NCBI RefSeq assembly: GCF_041355105.1
Contig: NZ_JBFUPK010000002.1
Location: 1,618,037-1,682,036, forward strand
From: Terriglobus sp. RCC_193
GTDB lineage: Bacteria; Acidobacteriota; Terriglobia; Terriglobales; Acidobacteriaceae
Reading direction: 5' to 3'
DNA: 64,000 nucleotides
Shown: in pieces, positions 7,556-16,834 of the stretch
Layout of the letters: each line of letters begins with the position of its first letter
How positions within the stretch are numbered: position 1 is the stretch's first letter
The notes under the pieces: model-generated
What the model was told of the DNA's origin: nothing
The model's database searches: none
What the model saw: the letters and a program-made list of their open reading frames with translations, nothing else
Translations under genes and position numbers: made by a program

Positions 7556-7987
7556 ATGAAGGCAAAAGTGTTTGCAGCTACGTCTGCTCTTGTGCTGCTT
7601 GCCGCAGTGCCTGCTTTCGCGCACCATTCCTTTGCCGCAGAGTTCGACGGGAGTAAGCCTGTGCGACTTGTGGGTAAACTATCGCGCGTGGAATGGACCA
7701 ATCCTCACTCTTACTTCTATGTCGACGTGGTGGATGCCAAGGGCAATGTAACCACGTGGGGCTGTGAAGGCGCAGGGCCGGGAGCGTTGTCGCGTCGTGG
7801 CTTGAAGAAGGGCGATATCAAGATTGGCGACACACTTGTTGTGGATGGCTATCGTGCGAAGGATGGCTCGCACCTGATCGATGGCCGCCGTGTGACGCTG
7901 CCGGATGGCCGTTCGATTTATGGTGGAACGCCGGGCGATGGTGGTCCTGGTGACGATGGCAGTGGCAATCCGCCGAAGAAGAGTTGA
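7556..7987 (+). CDS. DUF6152 family exported protein
   Basis: 143 residues. The ATG has the SD AAGGAGACC. The N-terminal signal peptide (ATSALVLLAAVPAFA) ends directly before AHHSFAAEFD, the hallmark start of mature DUF6152 proteins. KPVRLVGKLSRVEWTNPHSYFYVDV and a beta-rich core follow (about residues 37-75), with a glycine/proline/aspartate-rich tail. The protein is expected in the periplasm and its function is unknown. The conserved His-His-Ser at the mature N-terminus could bind metal (inference). It is transcribed away from the DUF6644/cytochrome genes and toward the ABC exporter, which is 183 bp away. Confidence 0.85.
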   Translation: MKAKVFAATSALVLLAAVPAFAHHSFAAEFDGSKPVRLVGKLSRVEWTNPHSYFYVDVVDAKGNVTTWGCEGAGPGALSRRGLKKGDIKIGDTLVVDGYRAKDGSHLIDGRRVTLPDGRSIYGGTPGDGGPGDDGSGNPPKKS

Positions 7988-8170
7988 TTGGACTTACAGC
8001 GTTCCTATGTCAGCGCAGGTTGTTCGACTGCGAACAGCTTCGCTGACGTGTGGGTGGCGGGATTGGATTCCCCTTGTCCCGGAAGCTGTGCTTTTATGCA
8101 GTACCGGCGGATTTGAAGCCGATGGTATTCTCCGTTTGCCACAGCAGCGCGTTGTGTTACGGGAGGTACT

Positions 8171-9442
8171 TTGGTACAGCCGGAGCATCGGAGTCGATCC
8201 TGGGTTTTCCTTGTTGCTGGGATTCTTGTTGTCCTCGCGATTGCAGGTTTCTGGTTTTTTCGGCGACCTAAGGTTGTTGCGGTGACCCATCCGCAGCCGG
8301 TATCGCTGACAGAGACAATTGCCAGCAGTGCGCGTGTGGGTGGTGTGCAGGAGAGTGCCGTAGGCGCGCAGTTCACTGGCACGGTGCAGCAATTGCTGGT
8401 GAAGATTGGTGATCGGGTCAAAGCGGGACAGACCATAGCCGTTCTGAAAAACGATGTCACGCAGCTTCAGACAGCGCAGGCGAACATCGCAGTGCAGACG
8501 GCGCGTGCGCGGTTGGCGCAGGCATCGCGCAAGCCGTTGCCATCCGAGATACACGAGGCTGCTGCGCAGGTGACGGAAGCCAATGCGCAGGTGCGACAGA
8601 TTCAGACGGATCTGCAATTGGCGACGACGCAATTTCAACGCAGCCGGCAGATGTATGAGCATCAACTGATTTCCAAAAATGAGTTTGATAACGCGGAGTC
8701 ATTACGCGATAGTCTGCGCGCCAAGCTGCAAGCGGCGAAGGCTACTGTAAAGGTGCGCGAGGCGAAGGTAGAGACGTTGGAGAATACGCCTCGGCCTGAG
8801 GATGTGCAGATTGCGCGGGCACAGCTTGCGGAAGCGGAGCAGGCATTGCAGGTGGCGACACAGCAATCGCGCGACGCGACGGTGGTTGCGCCGTACGACG
8901 GTGTGATCACGAAGCTGAATGCGGAAGCGGGGCAGACGGTTGGGGCAAGCGGTGTGGTGAACATCGTGAGCGATGATCTGGAGATTCGCGTCGATCTGGA
9001 TGAGAACAATCTGGCTGATCTGGAGTTGGGACAGACGGCGGTTCTTTCTGCGCAGGCATTTGGCGATAAGACATTTCGCGCGAAGTTGACGGACATTGGT
9101 GCGGCAGTGGATGAGACGCGCGGCATTGTGACGATCAAGCTGACGCCGATTGATCCGCCTGCGTGGTTGCGACCGGGGCAGACGGTGAATGTGAATCTGC
9201 TGACGAATGAGAAGGTGGAACGGTTGTTAGTGCCTCCGACCGCTGTGGTGCGACAGGGCAGTCGATCTGTGGTGTTGCTGTCGCAGGATGGTCATGCGGT
9301 GGAGCGTCCGGTGATTACGCGTCCGGCGATTGCAGAGGGTATTCCGATTGCGTCTGGGTTGATGGAATCGGATGACGTGGTGGTGGATGCGATCAACCTT
9401 ACGGCTGGGCAGGCCATTCGTACGAAGGCGGCGAAGCCATGA
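8171..9442 (+). CDS. HlyD/MacA-type periplasmic adaptor subunit
   Basis: 423 residues. A TTG start at 8171 has GGGAGG five bases upstream. One N-terminal membrane anchor (VFLVAGILVVLAIAGFWFF) is followed by a biotinyl-lipoyl-like half domain (GTVQQLLVKIGDRVKAGQTIAVL), a long coiled-coil hairpin rich in Ala and Gln (about residues 90-205), the second lipoyl half (DATVVAPYDGVITKLNAEAGQTV) and a beta-barrel/MP domain. This is the membrane fusion protein of a MacAB-like efflux pump. Its stop overlaps the permease start by 4 bp (ATGA). No TolC-like gene is nearby, so the outer-membrane channel must be encoded elsewhere. The substrate is unknown. Confidence 0.92.
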   Translation: MVQPEHRSRSWVFLVAGILVVLAIAGFWFFRRPKVVAVTHPQPVSLTETIASSARVGGVQESAVGAQFTGTVQQLLVKIGDRVKAGQTIAVLKNDVTQLQTAQANIAVQTARARLAQASRKPLPSEIHEAAAQVTEANAQVRQIQTDLQLATTQFQRSRQMYEHQLISKNEFDNAESLRDSLRAKLQAAKATVKVREAKVETLENTPRPEDVQIARAQLAEAEQALQVATQQSRDATVVAPYDGVITKLNAEAGQTVGASGVVNIVSDDLEIRVDLDENNLADLELGQTAVLSAQAFGDKTFRAKLTDIGAAVDETRGIVTIKLTPIDPPAWLRPGQTVNVNLLTNEKVERLLVPPTAVVRQGSRSVVLLSQDGHAVERPVITRPAIAEGIPIASGLMESDDVVVDAINLTAGQAIRTKAAKP

Positions 9443-10698
9443 GCCTGTTCCGGTGGGTGCCGCTTGATTGGCGATTCGAGGTGCGGCTTGCGGTGCGGCA
9501 TCTGACGACGGGTGGCGGGCAGACGGTGCTGACGATGGGTGCGGTTGCGGCGGGTGTAATTGTGATCATCTTTCTTACGGCGCTGATCTTTGGATTGCGC
9601 GCAAAGTTGACGAACATGCTGACGGAGTCGATTCCGCATGTGACGGTGAAGGTGCGTGATCTGGAGCCGGTGCCGCTGAGCGAGATGAGTGATCTTTCGT
9701 CTGCGATGAGCAGCAGCCGCATTGAAAAACAGGCGCCGCAGCAGAAGAACATTGATGACTGGCAGCATGTGGTGGATGTGATTCGGACGATTCCGAATGT
9801 GCGTATGGCGCTGCCTGCGATTCAGGGACAGGGATTTGCTTCCAAGGGCGGCAATCCGGTGGGTGTGTCCGTGGTGGGCGCTGATCCTGCGCAACAGGAT
9901 ATGGTTTCGCCTGTGACGAAGGATTTGATTTCAGGCCACTATGTTGGTTTGGCGAGCGATGAGATTGTCATTGATTACGAATTGGCGAAGGACCTTTCCG
10001 TCACGGTTGGTGATCGGATTCGCATCACGTCGAGCTTTGGCAATACGGAGTCGCTTACGATTGCCGGGATTTATAGCCGGGGGCAGGGACGCGGCGGTGT
10101 GTATGTCACACTGCGCACGGGGCAGAGTTTGTTTGCGGTCGGTAATTCGGTCAACGTGGTGCTGGTGAAGGTTGTTGATCTGTTCGGATCGGATGCAGTT
10201 GCGGACCGCATTCAGGGACTGGTGCCGTATGAAGCGAAGTCGTGGTCGCGTGAGTATCCGAGCTTTGTTTCGTCGTTGACGATGCAGGCTGCGTCGGCTT
10301 ATCTGATCTCTGGATTCAGTTTGATTGCATCGTCGTTTGCGATTGCTTCTGTGCTGATTGTTTCGGTGTTGCAGAAGTCGAAACAGATTGGCATCTTGAA
10401 GAGCATTGGCGCGACGCGCAAACAGATTCAACGGATCTTTACGCTGGAAGGCATGATGATTGCCGTGACGGGGAGTTTCTCTGGTGCGTTGTTGGGTACG
10501 CTTCTGGTGTATCTGATTAGCCTTCCGCTACAGCCAACGGCCAAGCCAGGACATGTGCCGGAGCAGTTGTTCCCGGTGGCGATCCTTCCGATCTATGTGA
10601 TTGGCGCGGTGATTTCTGCTATCTGTGCGACGGTGATTGCGGCGTGGTTTCCGGCGCGTCGTGCTGCGTTAATGAACCCTGTGGATGTGATGCGCTAA
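9439..10698 (+). CDS. FtsX/MacB-type ABC transporter permease
   Basis: 419 residues, overlapping the adaptor gene by 4 bp. Topology is typical of type VII (MacB/LolC) permeases: a first membrane helix (VLTMGAVAAGVIVIIFLTALIFG), a large periplasmic domain (about residues 55-270), and three C-terminal helices (ASAYLISGFSLIASSFAIAS, LEGMMIAVTGSFSGALLG and VIGAVISAICATVIAAWF). KQIGILKSIGATRKQI is the conserved coupling-helix region of the FtsX fold. With the adaptor and the ATPase it forms a tripartite exporter. There is no ATPase domain in this chain, so it is a LolC-like split version and not a MacB fusion. Confidence 0.92.
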   Translation: MSLFRWVPLDWRFEVRLAVRHLTTGGGQTVLTMGAVAAGVIVIIFLTALIFGLRAKLTNMLTESIPHVTVKVRDLEPVPLSEMSDLSSAMSSSRIEKQAPQQKNIDDWQHVVDVIRTIPNVRMALPAIQGQGFASKGGNPVGVSVVGADPAQQDMVSPVTKDLISGHYVGLASDEIVIDYELAKDLSVTVGDRIRITSSFGNTESLTIAGIYSRGQGRGGVYVTLRTGQSLFAVGNSVNVVLVKVVDLFGSDAVADRIQGLVPYEAKSWSREYPSFVSSLTMQAASAYLISGFSLIASSFAIASVLIVSVLQKSKQIGILKSIGATRKQIQRIFTLEGMMIAVTGSFSGALLGTLLVYLISLPLQPTAKPGHVPEQLFPVAILPIYVIGAVISAICATVIAAWFPARRAALMNPVDVMR

Positions 10699-10709
10699 GG
10701 AGCTGAGGC

Positions 10710-11465
10710 TTGGATACGACTACAGGCAACGGCGATGCAAGACAGATTGTGGTGGCGACGCGGGGCCTGAAGAAGACTTACTTTGGCCGCGTGCCCACAC
10801 CGGTGCTGCACGGCATCGACATTGAGATTGCTGCCGGGGAGTTTGTTGCCATCATTGGGCAGTCAGGCAGCGGTAAGTCGACGTTGCTGAATATTCTGGG
10901 CGCGCTGGATGTGCCGACGGAAGGGCAAGTGCTGATCGATGGCGTTGATATTTCGACGCTGAGCGAAGACGGTCTTGCTGCGTTGCGGAATCGTGTAGTG
11001 GGTTTCGTCTTTCAGTTTCACTATCTGCTGGATGAGTTGAGTTGTTTGGAAAATACGTTGACACCGATCACGATTCACAAGGGTGAAGCGAACGAAGAAG
11101 AGACAGCGCGTGTGGTTGGCTTGTTGGAACGCGTGGGATTGGGCGCACAGGTGGATAAGCGTCCGGACACGATGAGCGGCGGGCAGAACCAACGCTGCGC
11201 GATCATCCGTGCGCTGGCGAATGCGCCGAAGATAGTGTTGGCGGATGAACCGACGGGGAATCTTGATAGTCGTTCGGGTGACGAGGTGTTTCGCATTATG
11301 CGTGAGATGAACCATGAGAACCATGTGGCGTTCATCATGGTGACGCATGACGATCGGCTGGCGCAGGAGGCCGATCGCATTTTGATGATTGAAGACGGGT
11401 GGGTGCACGAGGTGAATAAGGCGGAGCACCGCAGTAGATTGATGCGTTCGATGCAAGACACGTAA
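10710..11465 (+). CDS. LolD/MacB-type ABC transporter ATPase
   Basis: 251 residues, the ATP-binding subunit that powers the preceding permease. The start is TTG at 10710 with AAGGAG upstream. Walker A is GQSGSGKST (Lys56), the signature is MSGGQNQR (a variant of LSGGQQQR), Walker B is IVLADEPTGNLD, and the switch His is in VTHD. The sequence resembles the MacB/LolD subfamily (EFVAIIGQSGSGKSTLLNIL). The three genes at 8171-11465 form one operon that ends at a strong hairpin covering the stop codon. Confidence 0.93.
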   Translation: MDTTTGNGDARQIVVATRGLKKTYFGRVPTPVLHGIDIEIAAGEFVAIIGQSGSGKSTLLNILGALDVPTEGQVLIDGVDISTLSEDGLAALRNRVVGFVFQFHYLLDELSCLENTLTPITIHKGEANEEETARVVGLLERVGLGAQVDKRPDTMSGGQNQRCAIIRALANAPKIVLADEPTGNLDSRSGDEVFRIMREMNHENHVAFIMVTHDDRLAQEADRILMIEDGWVHEVNKAEHRSRLMRSMQDT

Positions 11466-11491
11466 GCCCATGCGCATGGCATGGGCTTACG
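11461..11491. terminator. 13-bp hairpin between convergent genes
   Basis: CGTAAGCCCATGC (11461-11473) pairs perfectly with GCATGGGCTTACG (11479-11491) around a 5-nt loop. It includes the TAA of the ABC ATPase gene and lies 22 bp from the end of the convergent oxidoreductase gene. There is no clear T-run on either side, so termination may be imperfect. Confidence 0.6.
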
Positions 11492-11513
11492 CAGCATCGT
11501 CAGGTTTTATGAG

Positions 11514-13139
11514 TTAAGACAGAGCCCAGCCGGTGCGGTTGTTTCGACGGATGAAGGGCGCGGCCTGCGGGCAGTCCTTCGCTTCCATCTTGTGACCGTC
11601 CCATTCGATCTTCTGACCGACGCGCAGGGAGACGCAGCCGAGCAGCATGATCTCCACGAGGCGCGCGCCGACGTCGAAACGTGAGTAGCAGTCCTGGGGC
11701 TTGTTGGCCTTGATGGCTTCAAGCCATTCGGCGGCGTGAGCCTGGACGAGGTTGGCGCCTTTATCGGTAACAACCACGTGTTGGTTGCGCGGGATGCGCT
11801 CGGGATATTTCGCCATCGCCGGATGCTTCAGGTAGTTCACGAATTCCTTCTCGCCCTTGAGCTTGATGAAGAAGTTCGTGCCGTAGTCGTCGGGCGAGAA
11901 GATCATGCCGCCTTCGCCGACGAAGAGGCAACCGCTGTCCGGGAGCTTGCCCTGCAGGGTGACGATGTCCGCGGTGAGTTCTGCAGGCGGCTTGTTGGTG
12001 AGGTCATGGCCGCCACGGAGCGACTCGTCGGGTTGGCCGCCGTCGTACCAGAAGAGTGTGCAGGGATCGTGCTCGATCTTGCGGGTGTGATGGAAGAAGC
12101 TGGGGTGTTCCAGCGGGACGTGTGCGGTGCGCCTGGGGAATTCAAAACGGATTTTGGAGCCGACGGGGTAAGACTCCTTGTTCATGGTGCCGAAGGGAAT
12201 GGCTTCGATTTCGGTGGGGGAATCGAAATCGAGTGCGCGGAAGGGCATGTTGACCGTGTGGCAGGCCATGTCGCCGAGTGCGCCCGTGCCGAAGTCCTGC
12301 CAGCCGCGCCAGTTGAATTGCGTGTAGACGCCGTTCTTGTCTTTCGGGTTACGGTTGCCGACGTAGGGGCGCATGGGCGCCGGGCCGATCCATGTGTCCC
12401 AATCGAGTGTGGCGGGGATGGGGTCCTGGCCGACGGGGCGATCCATGGCCTGTGGCCAGACGGGGCGATTGGTCCAGACGTGCACCTGATGCACCTGTCC
12501 GATGAGGCCGTCCTGAATGACTTCCACACCGCGGCGCAGGCCGGGTGATGCGCTGCCCTGATTGCCCATCTGCGTAACGATCTTGCGGTCGTGCGCCATG
12601 TTGCGGAGATAACGCGCCTCGTAGATGGTCTGCGTGAGCGGCTTCTGGCAGAAGACGGCCTTGTGCCGCTTCATGGCTGCGGAGGCAACGATGGCGTGCA
12701 TGTGATCCGGCGTGGAGACGGTTACGGCGTCGATGCGGTCGCCCAACTGATCGAGCATCTGACGGTAGTCCTTGTAGAACTTCGCGTCCGGATACTTCTT
12801 GGTCTGAATCTGATGTGCGTCGGAACCGGCGTCGACATCGCACAGCGCGATGATGTTTTCTCCGGCGCAGGCGTCAGTGTCGCTGCGGCCTTTGCCGCCG
12901 ATGCCGATGCAGGCGATGTTCAGCTTGCTGTTGAGATGTTGTGCGCGCACGATGGCGGGCGCTCCGATAGCGAGTGCACCTGCGGCCAGAGCGCTGGTTT
13001 TGAGGAAGTCGCGGCGATCGACACGCGCGGGGGCAGCGGTCCCAGTTTTCAGAGAGGGCAGATTTTCAAATGGTTTGGACACGCGCACAGGATACACAGG
13101 GCTCATTACAGACGCCAACGTGATGTCATTACAGGCCAT
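11514..13139 (-). CDS. Tat-exported Gfo/Idh/MocA family oxidoreductase
   Basis: Up to 541 residues. A twin-arginine signal (DRRDFLKTSALAAGALAIGAPAIV, about residues 42-65) precedes the Rossmann domain with CIGIGGKGRSD, then ALCDVDAG and STPDHMHA. The usual EKP motif is CQKPL here, a variant common in exported members. The family performs NAD(P)-dependent sugar or polyol oxidation, or glycoside cleavage through a keto intermediate. The start is uncertain: ATG at 13139 (12 bp after the upstream stop) or ATG at 13106. It follows the arabinofuranosidase-like gene closely, so the two are likely co-transcribed for extracytoplasmic sugar processing. The specific substrate is unknown. Confidence 0.88.
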   Translation of the reverse strand: MACNDITLASVMSPVYPVRVSKPFENLPSLKTGTAAPARVDRRDFLKTSALAAGALAIGAPAIVRAQHLNSKLNIACIGIGGKGRSDTDACAGENIIALCDVDAGSDAHQIQTKKYPDAKFYKDYRQMLDQLGDRIDAVTVSTPDHMHAIVASAAMKRHKAVFCQKPLTQTIYEARYLRNMAHDRKIVTQMGNQGSASPGLRRGVEVIQDGLIGQVHQVHVWTNRPVWPQAMDRPVGQDPIPATLDWDTWIGPAPMRPYVGNRNPKDKNGVYTQFNWRGWQDFGTGALGDMACHTVNMPFRALDFDSPTEIEAIPFGTMNKESYPVGSKIRFEFPRRTAHVPLEHPSFFHHTRKIEHDPCTLFWYDGGQPDESLRGGHDLTNKPPAELTADIVTLQGKLPDSGCLFVGEGGMIFSPDDYGTNFFIKLKGEKEFVNYLKHPAMAKYPERIPRNQHVVVTDKGANLVQAHAAEWLEAIKANKPQDCYSRFDVGARLVEIMLLGCVSLRVGQKIEWDGHKMEAKDCPQAAPFIRRNNRTGWALS

Positions 13140-13150
13140 CGTGTTTTGTA

Positions 13151-15640
13151 TTAGTTGGCGGAAGATGACTCATCCGCGAGGATTACGACGGCGGTGAGTG
13201 GCGCGACACTGACGGCGCTGGCGGCGTTGTTATCGAGTGACTTGCCAACGAGCTTTGCGCTGCCCGGGGCGATGAGAGAGCCGTATTCGTAGCGCACGAT
13301 GTTGGTGAGAGGGCCTTTGCCCTGCACGTTGACGTACGCCGTGTCCGTGGTGCTGCAGTTGATGAGCATGACGGCGAGTTTGCCGTTCTTCTGTTTTGCC
13401 GCGTGGACCAGAAGATTGTCGCTGGCGCTGGTGGACAGGACGAGTTGATCGCCTGCGCTGGCGAGGGTTGTGGCGAGTTGGAAGCCGTAGAAGGCTGGGC
13501 CGGGTGTTTCCGATTCGCTGAGGAAGGTACCCGCACCGCCGTGCAGTTCGAGCCATTCGGCGTTGTCGATGCCTGCTTCAAATGCGGTCAGCAGATCGTG
13601 CGCGGCGAAGAGCGCGGTGGCGATGTCCGGTGTGGTGGTGGCGAGTGTGCCGTTGGGGTTGGTCTCCGTCATGAAGATGGGCATGGGAGTGCGTGAGGTG
13701 GTGCAGAGACTGTTGGTCTGCGATTGAAGGCCCTGCACGATGCCGGGGAAATCCTTCTGCGGATTGGTGAGGAGTTCGTCGGTGGTGACGGCGTTGTAGG
13801 TGCCGGGATAGTAGTGCAGGATGGCGAAGTCGAATTTCGCCTGGTTGCAGGCGGCGGTCAGGACATTGCCCGTCCATGTGGAAGGGATGGGGTCGATGTC
13901 GGAGCCGACGACGATGCCGACCTGAATCGTGGGATCAACGGCGCGCATGGCGTTTGCATACGCTGCGGCGCCGGTACCGTATGCGGTGGGTGACAGCGTG
14001 CTTATGCCCTGGCGGCTATCGGGATCGTTCGAGTAGCCGTTCGAATAGATGAATGGCGCGTGCAGATCGGTTTCGGTCAGGATGCTGTTGTAGCCGTTGT
14101 AGTAGATCTCGTTGCCGATCTCCCAGTAACGGACGCCGATGGGGGCTGTCAGGCCGAGTCGCAGGAAGTTGTAACCGTCGTCCTGCGCGAGTGGCTGGCT
14201 GGCGCGTAGGGAAGCCCAATAGCCGACGGTTTTCCAGTCGTAGCCGGTGGCGTCGGTGCCGATGGTTTGCGTGTTGCCGGGCGCTCCGTTGGCATAGGCG
14301 ACCCATGCGGCGGCTTCCTGCGGCTGGCCGCCGGTGTTGGGGGCGGAGCAGTCGCTGTCGCCGCTCCAACTGATGGAGCGTGTGCCGAAGGCGTCGGCGA
14401 CGCTGGTGCCGTAGTTCACCGTGATGATGCCGGTGGTGCCGCTGGCCTGGAGCAGTCGCGCGAAGTTTCCGAAGTCAGAGTTGGCGGCGAGATAGCCGTT
14501 CCAGATGTTGGTGCAGACTCCGGGGTCGAACGGCACGAAGTTTGGCGTGAGGGTGTGTTGCGCCCAGTGGTAGCGGTCGGAATAGGAGCCGCCGGGGAAG
14601 CGCAGCACCTTTACGCCAGCGATGGGAAGCAACGGCGCCACGCCGCTGATGTCACCGATGGAGTGGTCGTAGACCGAGGTGTGAAGGCCGTAGGCTTCGG
14701 CGGAAACGGCGTGCAGGAGAATGTCGGAGTTCACATGCACGCTGGTGGTGGATACCAGCAGTGTGATGGGGATGGTGATGGTCTTGCGCGGGATGGTGCC
14801 GTCGGAGATGGAGACTATGACGTTGTACGTGCCCGGCTGTGTGATCTGACCCTGCAGGACGCCTGCCGACGTGAGCGTTACGTTGGTTGGCAGGGTGCCG
14901 CTGGTGATGGAGAAGCTGTACGGCGGTGTGCCGCCCTGCACACTCAACGGCTGCAGAATGTTTTGGCCGATGGGAAGGACGAGCGGGGCCACGGGCGCGG
15001 CGACCAGCGGCGGCGCTGTGACGAGGATGTCGAGCGTACCGGTTCCAGTTTGGCCTACGGCGTCTGTCCAGCGAATGTTTGTGGTGAAGGGAGCGGCTAC
15101 GGTGGGAGTGCCGGAGGCGGTTCCGTCTGCGTTGAGTACAAGGCCGTTTGGCAGAGTGCCGCTGAGGATTTGCGGCGTGTAGGGTGGCGTGCCTCCGCTT
15201 AACAGGCGTGAGGTGAAGGGGACTCCCCGGGGTATCTGGATGGACACCGAGGATGCCACCTGCAGACGTGTGGACGAGGTGATGGAAAAGGATTGCGTGA
15301 CTGTTTTGGCCGGGGTTTCGGCATCGGTGAGTGTGACCTGGAACGGGTAGACGCCCGCGGTGGCAGGGTTGCCAACGAGTGTGCCGCCGGAGCTGAGGGA
15401 AAGGCCGGAGGGCAGGTTGCCGCTGGTGATGGCGTAGGTGTACGGCGATGTGCCGTAGCGCGCCAGCAGAGTGGTGTTGTACGTGGTTCCTACGATGGCG
15501 AGCGGAAGCGTAAGCGGCAACAGTTCCGGGGCGGGGATTTGCTGGGGCGGGTCGGGGGACTTTGAGTCCTGCTGACCGCAGCCGGAAAGGAGCAGCAGGG
15601 AGCAAAGGAAAAGCCGGGGGATCGTGCCTGTTCGAATCAT
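13151..15640 (-). CDS. lipoprotein with Ig-like repeats and arabinofuranosidase-like domain
   Basis: 829 residues from the ATG at 15640. The longer frame to 15703 would delay the signal peptide. The lipoprotein signal is LFLCSLLLLSGC. Next come three putative-Ig (He_PIG type) repeats, each with a GTPPYxxxITSGxLP-like core (about residues 35-290), then a TIM-barrel domain resembling GH51/GH39-type clan A enzymes. GNEIYYNGYN gives a candidate acid/base Glu511 and FMTETNPNG a candidate nucleophile Glu659. A beta-sandwich C-terminus follows. It probably attacks arabinose- or uronate-containing polysaccharide at the outer membrane. The exact glycoside hydrolase family is not certain. It heads an operon with the oxidoreductase at 11514. 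Confidence 0.8.
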   Translation of the reverse strand: MIRTGTIPRLFLCSLLLLSGCGQQDSKSPDPPQQIPAPELLPLTLPLAIVGTTYNTTLLARYGTSPYTYAITSGNLPSGLSLSSGGTLVGNPATAGVYPFQVTLTDAETPAKTVTQSFSITSSTRLQVASSVSIQIPRGVPFTSRLLSGGTPPYTPQILSGTLPNGLVLNADGTASGTPTVAAPFTTNIRWTDAVGQTGTGTLDILVTAPPLVAAPVAPLVLPIGQNILQPLSVQGGTPPYSFSITSGTLPTNVTLTSAGVLQGQITQPGTYNVIVSISDGTIPRKTITIPITLLVSTTSVHVNSDILLHAVSAEAYGLHTSVYDHSIGDISGVAPLLPIAGVKVLRFPGGSYSDRYHWAQHTLTPNFVPFDPGVCTNIWNGYLAANSDFGNFARLLQASGTTGIITVNYGTSVADAFGTRSISWSGDSDCSAPNTGGQPQEAAAWVAYANGAPGNTQTIGTDATGYDWKTVGYWASLRASQPLAQDDGYNFLRLGLTAPIGVRYWEIGNEIYYNGYNSILTETDLHAPFIYSNGYSNDPDSRQGISTLSPTAYGTGAAAYANAMRAVDPTIQVGIVVGSDIDPIPSTWTGNVLTAACNQAKFDFAILHYYPGTYNAVTTDELLTNPQKDFPGIVQGLQSQTNSLCTTSRTPMPIFMTETNPNGTLATTTPDIATALFAAHDLLTAFEAGIDNAEWLELHGGAGTFLSESETPGPAFYGFQLATTLASAGDQLVLSTSASDNLLVHAAKQKNGKLAVMLINCSTTDTAYVNVQGKGPLTNIVRYEYGSLIAPGSAKLVGKSLDNNAASAVSVAPLTAVVILADESSSAN

Positions 15641-15737
15641 GTGCCGGTGGGTTGAGGATAGCAGCGACGTGGATATCGTCACGGCGGTTGAAACCGCACT
15701 CACCTACTTTGACCGTTGGAGCTATGCTTTCGCGGAA

Positions 15738-15770
15738 CCCACGTCTCAGAAGCGAGACGTGGGGCACCCA
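15738..15770 (+). repeat. REP palindrome (ACGTCTC) with GGGGCACCC tail
   Basis: CCCACGTCTC and GAGACGTGGG arms around AGAAGC, with the tail GGGGCACCC. It lies between the 5' end of the arabinofuranosidase-like gene and the 3' end of cysM. It is one of five copies of the family found on both sides of the RAYT gene. Confidence 0.85.
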
Positions 15771-15787
15771 ATCTGGTGAGTTGAAGG

Positions 15788-16741
15788 TTAGTCTTCGGTC
15801 CAGAAGCGTTCGCTGAGGTACTTTTCCGCGCCGTCGCAGAGGACGGTGACGATGACGGCTTCGCGGCCTGCGTCGGATTCCTCCTGCGCGATGCGGAGAG
15901 CGGTGTCGACGTTGGCGCCGGCTGAGACGCCGACCATGACGCCGAGTTCGCTGGCGAGACGTTTGCACATGGCGTAGGCAGGCTCGGTTTCGGCCCAGAT
16001 GTTGCGGTCGGCCAGTTCAGGGTCGTAGATGGGCGGCACGATGGCCGTGGGCATGTGCTTCAGGCCTTCCAGGCCGGTGAAGGGCGAATCCGGCTGCATG
16101 CTGATGCACTGAATTTTGGGGTTCAGCTCGCGCAGGCGGCGGGTGTTGCCCATGAAGGTGCCGCTGGTACCCATCGCGGCGATGAAGTGGGTCAGGGTGC
16201 CTTCCGTCTGTTGCCAGATTTCGTTGGCCGTGGTGCGGTAATGGGCCTTCCAGTTGTTGTCGTTGCCGTATTGGTCGGCGTAGAAGTATTTGTCCGGCTG
16301 GCTCTGGTAGAGTTCGCGGACCTTACGGATGGCGCCGTCGCTGCCGTCGCCGCCGGGGGTGAAGATGACTTCCGCGCCATAGGCCTGCAGGATTTTCTTG
16401 CGCTCCGGGCTGGCGGAGGCGGGGACGCAGAGGGTGACGGGGAACTGCAGAGCCGCGCCCAGCATGGCATAGGCGATGCCGGTATTGCCGCTGGTGGCGT
16501 CCAGAAGGGCACGCTCGGGCTGGGTGTCGCCGAGTTCACCGGCGGCCATGGCGGCCTGCACAATGCTCAACGCGGGGCGGTCTTTGACGCTGCCGCCGGG
16601 GTTGGCAAACTCCGCCTTGCCGAGCAGGGTGATGCCGGGAAGGTGGCTGACGATGCGGGTGAGGTTGAGCATGGGGGTGTCCCCAATGCGCTCCACGACA
16701 CTTTTTCCTAGCTTCGAAACGTCGGTTGCGGTGGCTGCCAT
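15788..16741 (-). CDS. cysM: cysteine synthase, CysM-type
   Basis: 317 residues from the ATG at 16741. A TTG at 16771 is an alternative with no better support. This is a PLP enzyme that makes L-cysteine from O-acetylserine (or phosphoserine) and sulfide or thiosulfate. NPGGSVKDRPAL holds the PLP lysine, and TSGNTGIAYAM is the substrate loop. EIWQQTEGTLTHFIAAMGTSGT and the end LCDGAEKYLSERFW resemble CysM more than CysK. The gene is divergent from the small conserved gene at 16835 and has a REP palindrome just past its stop. Confidence 0.9.
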   Translation of the reverse strand: MAATATDVSKLGKSVVERIGDTPMLNLTRIVSHLPGITLLGKAEFANPGGSVKDRPALSIVQAAMAAGELGDTQPERALLDATSGNTGIAYAMLGAALQFPVTLCVPASASPERKKILQAYGAEVIFTPGGDGSDGAIRKVRELYQSQPDKYFYADQYGNDNNWKAHYRTTANEIWQQTEGTLTHFIAAMGTSGTFMGNTRRLRELNPKIQCISMQPDSPFTGLEGLKHMPTAIVPPIYDPELADRNIWAETEPAYAMCKRLASELGVMVGVSAGANVDTALRIAQEESDAGREAVIVTVLCDGAEKYLSERFWTED

Positions 16742-16834
16742 GGTGATGTGATTGGCTCTCCCTGCCTGCAATATGCGAAAGTAAATCGTAACCCGTTTGC
16801 GTTCATGAACGGAAAAACCGCCCGAGGACGTTCC

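Noticed and set aside
7119-7565. 148-codon minus-strand frame
   Set aside because: No signal, domain or SD; it runs through the promoter region and antisense to the SD of the DUF6152 gene.
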